DNA from: Alloyangia pacifica
GTDB lineage: Bacteria; Pseudomonadota; Alphaproteobacteria; Rhodobacterales; Rhodobacteraceae
Assembly (NCBI RefSeq): GCF_900116195.1
Contig: NZ_FOZW01000010.1
Coordinates: 124,001 to 188,000, forward strand
Direction: 5' to 3'
DNA length: 64,000 bases
Positions 60,181-64,000 of the stretch are shown here, piece after piece. The notes beneath the pieces were generated by a model. The model did not search any database and had not been told where the DNA came from. It saw only the letters and a program-made list of their open reading frames with translations. Position 1 is the first letter of the stretch; every line of letters begins with the position of its first letter. The position numbers and the translations under genes were made by a program.

Positions 60181-60637
60181 TGTCGTCTTCCTCTCCTGAT
60201 GTGGTGTGCGAAAGCATAGCCCCGCCGTTCCATCCGGCCAGTTCAGGCGGCCCCTCGCACAGTCACATCCGCGTATTTGCACATCGTTAAGAGGAGTGGC
60301 CGCAGCCCCGTCCGCAGCCCCCGCGAATACGCCAGCGTCTTTGCTTAACGCGCGCAGGGCGACGCGGCGCTGGAGCTGTCGTGCAACTGCATCCTCAACT
60401 TTCCCTACGACCCGCTGGAGACGAAGCGCACCGGCGACTTCACCGACCCTGTCACTTTTGGCGAGATCGCCTATATCCTATTGAACCAGACCATGGTGCG
60501 GCTGCAGCTGCATCGTCTGAAACACGCCGCGGTCGCCGGACCGCCTCTCTCCGCCCCGGCCATTTCTCTCAGGTCGGGGGTCAGGGAGCGCAGGCGATCG
60601 AGGCGATGACCCGCGCGTCAGACAATCGTCTGCGCGG
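60181..60637. other. Gap of 457 bp between the MBL gene and the PfkB gene
   Basis: It holds the minus-strand promoter of the MBL gene at the left, then a coding-like remnant (60349-60609). No other ORF, RNA gene or repeat copy seen. Confidence 0.45.
60349..60609 (+). pseudogene. C-terminal remnant of a conserved protein (tentatively DUF6976-like)
   Basis: The frame opens just after a TAA at 60346-60348 and runs to TGA at 60607. Its first 54 codons read as real protein (ALELSCNCILNFPYDP, DFTDPVTFGEIAYILLNQT), with synonymous-site-rich codon use. No start codon precedes them: the first ATG is in QTMVRL. The later part reads as unconserved. From memory, SCNCILNF and VTFGEIAYxLLNQT are the C-terminal signature of a larger hypothetical alphaproteobacterial family, so the remnant has lost most of its 5' end. 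Confidence 0.5.
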
Positions 60638-61591
60638 TCATGTCCGGATCTCGCTCGCCCCGCATTCGCCGAGCAGCCGCTGCACCATGGCCCGGGTGCA
60701 GAGCGTGGTGCCGGGCGTGGTCACCGTGGCACTGGCGGCCGCCGCACCGAGTGCCAGCGACTCGGGCGCGCTCAACCCCGCAGAGATCCCGAAGGCATAG
60801 GCGCCGACGAAGCTGTCGCCCGCCCCCACAGCCGAGAGCACCGAGACCTTCGCCGCGCTGACCTGCCAGAGCCCGTCCGGCCCCGCCATGACCGAGCCAT
60901 CGGCCCCGCGTGCGAGGATCACCCGCTCCGCCGCCCCGCGCGCCACCAGTTCCGCGGCGAAGCGGGCCGAGTCGAGGCGGGTCATCAGCGGTCGGCCAGC
61001 AAGCTCCTCGGCCTCGAGACTGTCCATGCGCAGCACCGCCGGCGCGGGATCGGTGCCCCGTGCCAGCAGCTCGAGCACCGGCCCCGAGGTGTCGACGATC
61101 AGCTCCGCGCCCCTGCCTTGCAGCGCCTTGGCCAGTTCCACCGGGAAATCGTCGGGAACCCCCGGCGGCTGGCTGCCGCTCAGCACCACGATACCACCCG
61201 CGTGCACGGTGCTGGCGATGGAGGTGAGCGCATCCATGACATCGCCCTCGCTCCACGCTGGGCCGGGCATGACGAAGCGGTATTGCTCGCCACTGTGCCG
61301 GTCATGCACCGCAAGGCTCTCGCGGGTCTCTCCGGGCGCGCGCATCCGCACCATCGGCAGGCCCAGCTCGGCCAGCGCCGCCTCGAGCCGCATGCCCGTC
61401 GGCCCACCCAGCGCAAGGAAGGCGCGCGCCGGGCCGCCAAGCTCAGCTGCCACGCGCGCGACGTTGATGCCGCCGCCACCCGGATCGACGCCGGGCGTGT
61501 CGCAACGCAGCTTCGGACCGGCGACCACGCGGTCGGCGGTGGTCGACAGATCGAGCGCGGGGTTGAGCGTGACGGTCAGAATGTCTCTCAT
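60638..61591 (-). CDS. PfkB-family sugar kinase, 1-phosphofructokinase type
   Basis: A 317-residue ribokinase-fold kinase. The opening ILTVTLNPALDLS and the GGGGINVARVAAELGG segment are typical of 1-phosphofructokinase and tagatose-6-phosphate kinase. The catalytic base lies in SAVGAGDSFVGAY near residue 250. It phosphorylates a sugar phosphate at position 6 or 1; no PTS gene is near, so the substrate is open. The frame is open upstream, but the conserved N-terminus starts at 61591. Divergent from gltX, 99 bp apart. Confidence 0.88.
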   Translation of the reverse strand: MRDILTVTLNPALDLSTTADRVVAGPKLRCDTPGVDPGGGGINVARVAAELGGPARAFLALGGPTGMRLEAALAELGLPMVRMRAPGETRESLAVHDRHSGEQYRFVMPGPAWSEGDVMDALTSIASTVHAGGIVVLSGSQPPGVPDDFPVELAKALQGRGAELIVDTSGPVLELLARGTDPAPAVLRMDSLEAEELAGRPLMTRLDSARFAAELVARGAAERVILARGADGSVMAGPDGLWQVSAAKVSVLSAVGAGDSFVGAYAFGISAGLSAPESLALGAAAASATVTTPGTTLCTRAMVQRLLGECGASEIRT

Positions 61592-61690
61592 AAGGCGGAG
61601 AATACACGGGTTCGGCACCTCGCCAAGGGCCGCGAACTGGACAAACCGCCGCGCTTGTGAAATTGCCACCCGCGTATGCAGGAGGCTAGC

Positions 61691-63025
61691 ATGACCACCA
61701 CCCGTTTCGCACCGTCGCCCACCGGTCACATCCATGTGGGCAACCTCCGCACCGCGCTGTTCAACTACCTGATCGCGCGCAAGGCCGGCGGCACCTTCAT
61801 CCTGCGCATCGATGACACCGATGCCGAGCGCAGCAAGGAAGAATACGTCGACGGCATCAAGCGCGACCTCGAATGGCTCGGTCTGCACTGGGACAAGACG
61901 GAGCGACAGAGCGCGCGGCTCGACCGCTACCATGCCGCCGCCGATGAACTGCGCGCCATGGGCCGCTTCTACGAGGCCTTCGAGACGCCGACCGAGCTCG
62001 ACCTCAAGCGCAAGAAGCTGCTCAACATGGGCAAGCCGCCGGTCTACGACCGCGCCGCGCTGGAGCTTTCCGAGGCCGAGAAGGACGCCCTGCGCGCAGA
62101 GCGCGGCAATGGCGTCTGGCGCTTCAAGCTCGACCAGCAGCGCATCGACTGGACCGACGGCATCCTCGGCCCGATCTCGATCGACGCCGCCTCGGTCTCG
62201 GACCCGGTGCTGATCCGCGGCGACGGGCAGATCCTCTACACGCTGGCCTCGGTGGTCGACGACATGGACATGGGCGTGACGAACATCGTGCGCGGCTCGG
62301 ACCACGTGACCAACACCGCGACGCAGATCCAGATCATCGAGGCACTCGGCGGCACCGCGCCGGGCTTTGCGCACCACTCGCTGCTCACCGGACCGCAGGG
62401 CGAGTCGCTGTCGAAGCGCCTCGGCGTGCTGTCGATCCGCGACCTGCGCGAGGCGGGTGTCGAGCCCGAGGCGCTGCTGTCGCTGATGGCCCGACTGGGC
62501 TCCAGCCAGCCGGTGGAACTGCGCCTGTCGCTGGACGAGATCGCCGACGGCTTCGAGCTGAGCCAGTTCGGCTCGGCCCCGACGAAGTTCGACGAGCAGG
62601 ACCTCTACCCGCTGACCGCGCGCAAGCTGCACCAGCTGCCGCTGGCCGCCGTGGCCGAGGAACTGACCGCCATCGGCGTGCCCGAGGGCAAGCAGGAAGC
62701 CTTCTGGAACGTGGCGCGCGAGAACATCGTGACCCGCAAGGAGATCGCCGGCTGGTGGCACCTGTTCCGTGACGGTGCCGAGCCGCTGATCGCCGACGAG
62801 GACCGCGAGTTCATCGCCGAGGCGATGGCGCTGCTGCCCGAGGCTCCCTATACGCAGGAGACCTGGGGCGAGTGGACCAAGGCCGTGAAGGAGGCCACGG
62901 GCCGCAAGGGCAAGGGGCTCTTCATGCCGCTGCGCAAGGCGCTCACCGGGCTCGAGCGCGGGCCGGAGATGGCCGACGTGCTGCCGTTGCTGGAGAAGAT
63001 CCCGGCGAAAGAACTGGCGAAGTAA
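61691..63025 (+). CDS. gltX: Glutamate--tRNA ligase
   Basis: It charges tRNA(Glu) (and possibly tRNA(Gln), which many alphaproteobacteria amidate afterwards). The 444 residues begin FAPSPTGHIHVGNLRTALFN with the HIGH equivalent at 15-18 (HVGN), and the KMSKS equivalent is SLSKRLG near residue 241. This is the shorter of the GltX types seen in alphaproteobacteria, which often have two. GGAGG lies 5 bp before the ATG at 61691. A terminator follows. Confidence 0.94.
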   Translation: MTTTRFAPSPTGHIHVGNLRTALFNYLIARKAGGTFILRIDDTDAERSKEEYVDGIKRDLEWLGLHWDKTERQSARLDRYHAAADELRAMGRFYEAFETPTELDLKRKKLLNMGKPPVYDRAALELSEAEKDALRAERGNGVWRFKLDQQRIDWTDGILGPISIDAASVSDPVLIRGDGQILYTLASVVDDMDMGVTNIVRGSDHVTNTATQIQIIEALGGTAPGFAHHSLLTGPQGESLSKRLGVLSIRDLREAGVEPEALLSLMARLGSSQPVELRLSLDEIADGFELSQFGSAPTKFDEQDLYPLTARKLHQLPLAAVAEELTAIGVPEGKQEAFWNVARENIVTRKEIAGWWHLFRDGAEPLIADEDREFIAEAMALLPEAPYTQETWGEWTKAVKEATGRKGKGLFMPLRKALTGLERGPEMADVLPLLEKIPAKELAK

Positions 63026-63046
63026 GCGCCGCTCCATCGGATTGCG

Positions 63047-63075
63047 AAAGGCGGGCCATTCAGGCCCGCCTTTTT
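63047..63075 (+). terminator. Rho-independent terminator of gltX
   Basis: An 11-bp perfect stem AAAGGCGGGCC / GGCCCGCCTTT with loop ATTCA, then more T. It also lies at the tail of the convergent DUF2254 gene. Confidence 0.92.
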
Positions 63076-63126
63076 CATTCTTGCTTCATCGCGCAAGCCC
63101 GCTCCCGTTGCACGCTCAAGAGCGGG

Positions 63127-63999
63127 TCAGCCCTCCTCCCGTTTCGCCTCCAGCCAGCGCCGGTCGGCCTCGACCTCCAGCGCCGCCTCGGCGTGGGCAA
63201 AGGTGTAGTCCCGCGTGACCTCCGCCGCCTCGGCCAGCGCGGGCCACTCCGCCCGCCTCAGCACCTTCATCGCCGAGAGCACGCAAGAGATCACCTCCGG
63301 ACGCGCCGCGCCGTCGCGGATCAGCGGATAGAAGCCGTCCTCCAGCAGATGCGCCGGATTGAGCGGCGCCATCTGCACATGCGGGAAGTCTGGTGGCGCC
63401 TCTTCGGGACAGCCGAGCCCCATCAGCATCCGCTCCAGCCGCTGCACCACGTCGATCGCCGTGCCCGGATCGTTGACCGCCGGTGAAAGAGCACGGATGG
63501 CGACCTCGTTCATCACCATGACCCCGTAGCGGGCGTCCTGCTCCATGGTGCGCGCCGCACCGAGGGTGAAGCATTCGGCGATGTCTTCGGGGGGCACGTG
63601 GCCTCCAGCGACCAGCCCCAGCGGCATCCCCGGCACGAGATGCGCGCCGGGATGGGCGATCACGCGAAACACCGCCTCGGAGGCTGCCAGCTTTTCCTCC
63701 AGCGCCTCGAGGTTGATGTATTGCACATAGCCCGCGGTGGTCGCCGGCACCTCGATCGCGTCCGACGGCAGCGCATGTTCGGGCCGTGCCGCGCCGAGCG
63801 AGGGTTTGGCCATCGCCCGCTCCAGTGGCGGCAGCGCGCTTTCCACGACCCGCTCCAGCGTGTGGTCCATGCTGCCCATGACGCTCAGATGCCCGATCCA
63901 GCGCAGCATGGCCGCGATCACCGCGACGATGCTGGCGATGGTCAGGAAGAAGATCACCACCGCCGATTCCTCGGAATAGAGACCGGCGTTGAACAGAAC
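63127..63999 (-). CDS. DUF2254 family membrane protein (5' truncated by window edge)
   Basis: The visible 290 residues run from the window edge in an open frame (VLFNAGLYSEESAVVIFFLTIAS onward), so the true start lies outside. One or two hydrophobic helices at this visible N-terminus are followed by a soluble region with the DUF2254 signatures GYVQYINLEALE, GAARTMEQDARYGVM and RALSPAVNDPGTAIDVVQRLE. DUF2254 is a predicted inner-membrane family of unknown function. Convergent with gltX. Confidence 0.85.
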   Translation of the reverse strand, partial: VLFNAGLYSEESAVVIFFLTIASIVAVIAAMLRWIGHLSVMGSMDHTLERVVESALPPLERAMAKPSLGAARPEHALPSDAIEVPATTAGYVQYINLEALEEKLAASEAVFRVIAHPGAHLVPGMPLGLVAGGHVPPEDIAECFTLGAARTMEQDARYGVMVMNEVAIRALSPAVNDPGTAIDVVQRLERMLMGLGCPEEAPPDFPHVQMAPLNPAHLLEDGFYPLIRDGAARPEVISCVLSAMKVLRRAEWPALAEAAEVTRDYTFAHAEAALEVEADRRWLEAKREEG

Positions 64000-64000
64000 G

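Noticed and set aside
1-64000. tRNA, rRNA, CRISPR, insertion sequence or prophage genes
   Set aside because: I looked for GTTCGA-type T-arms, direct-repeat arrays, transposase motifs and phage genes and found none convincing.

Overview
The window is high-GC bacterial chromosome that looks like a marine or soil Rhodobacterales (Roseobacter/Paracoccaceae-type) alphaproteobacterium. The evidence is the gene content (era-recO-pgsA-moaD-moaE block, NasTS-controlled assimilatory nitrate cluster, iron-sulfur bacterial cryptochrome/photolyase, IMPACT/DUF4186/YbaK cluster), the many 4-bp start/stop overlaps, and a dispersed G-rich intergenic repeat centred on AAATACGCC. I see no rRNA, tRNA, CRISPR array, insertion sequence or prophage. 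Both ends cut a gene: an EamA transporter on the left and a DUF2254 membrane protein on the right.

Layout. 1-5.7 kb: housekeeping (era, DUF1491, recO, pgsA, moaD, moaE) plus a FadR-type regulator and a rhodanese. 5.9-14.7 kb: DNA repair and small conserved genes (ada, IMPACT-like, DUF4186, ybaK, mutL, rmuC, a hydrolase-fold protein without its nucleophile, DUF3775, dinB, Nudix). 15.3-17.1 kb: an SPFH/NfeD pair and a secreted PRC-barrel-like protein. 17.2-21.5 kb (minus strand): PBP1A, pyrF and trpS. The pyrF-trpS gap holds a complete transcription attenuator: a short leader peptide with tandem Trp codons and stems 1:2, 2:3 and 3:4. 21.8-23.5 kb: glnK-amtB. 23.8-31.5 kb: a polyamine uptake and catabolism locus (class III aminotransferase, GntR regulator, potFGHI-like transporter, PuuB-like oxidase) in which three TGATCA-centred palindromes mark likely operators.

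31.7-44.3 kb: an assimilatory nitrate/nitrite regulon, nasT-nasS-[leader RNA]-nrtA-nrtB-nrtCD-nirB-nirD-nasA-cobA. NasS senses nitrate and releases NasT, which should act on the leader between nasS and nrtA, where an ANTAR-type hairpin and a terminator are visible. Nitrate is imported by NrtABCD, reduced to nitrite by NasA and to ammonium by NirBD, and CobA makes a siroheme precursor. GlnK-AmtB and MoaD-MoaE elsewhere in the window serve the same nitrogen theme.

44.4-50.1 kb: a second PotABCD-type ABC importer with a Tat-exported binding protein, an Asp/Glu/hydantoin-type racemase and a divergent GntR regulator; substrate unknown. 50.1-64 kb: GNAT, SDR, cryptochrome/photolyase, DUF2945, an 18-repeat exported MORN protein, NAD synthetase, glycosyltransferase, zincin, Fe(II)/2OG oxygenase, Tat-exported metallo-beta-lactamase-fold hydrolase, a gene remnant, PfkB kinase, gltX and DUF2254. 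The strongest candidates for follow-up are the trpS attenuator and the NasT leader RNA.
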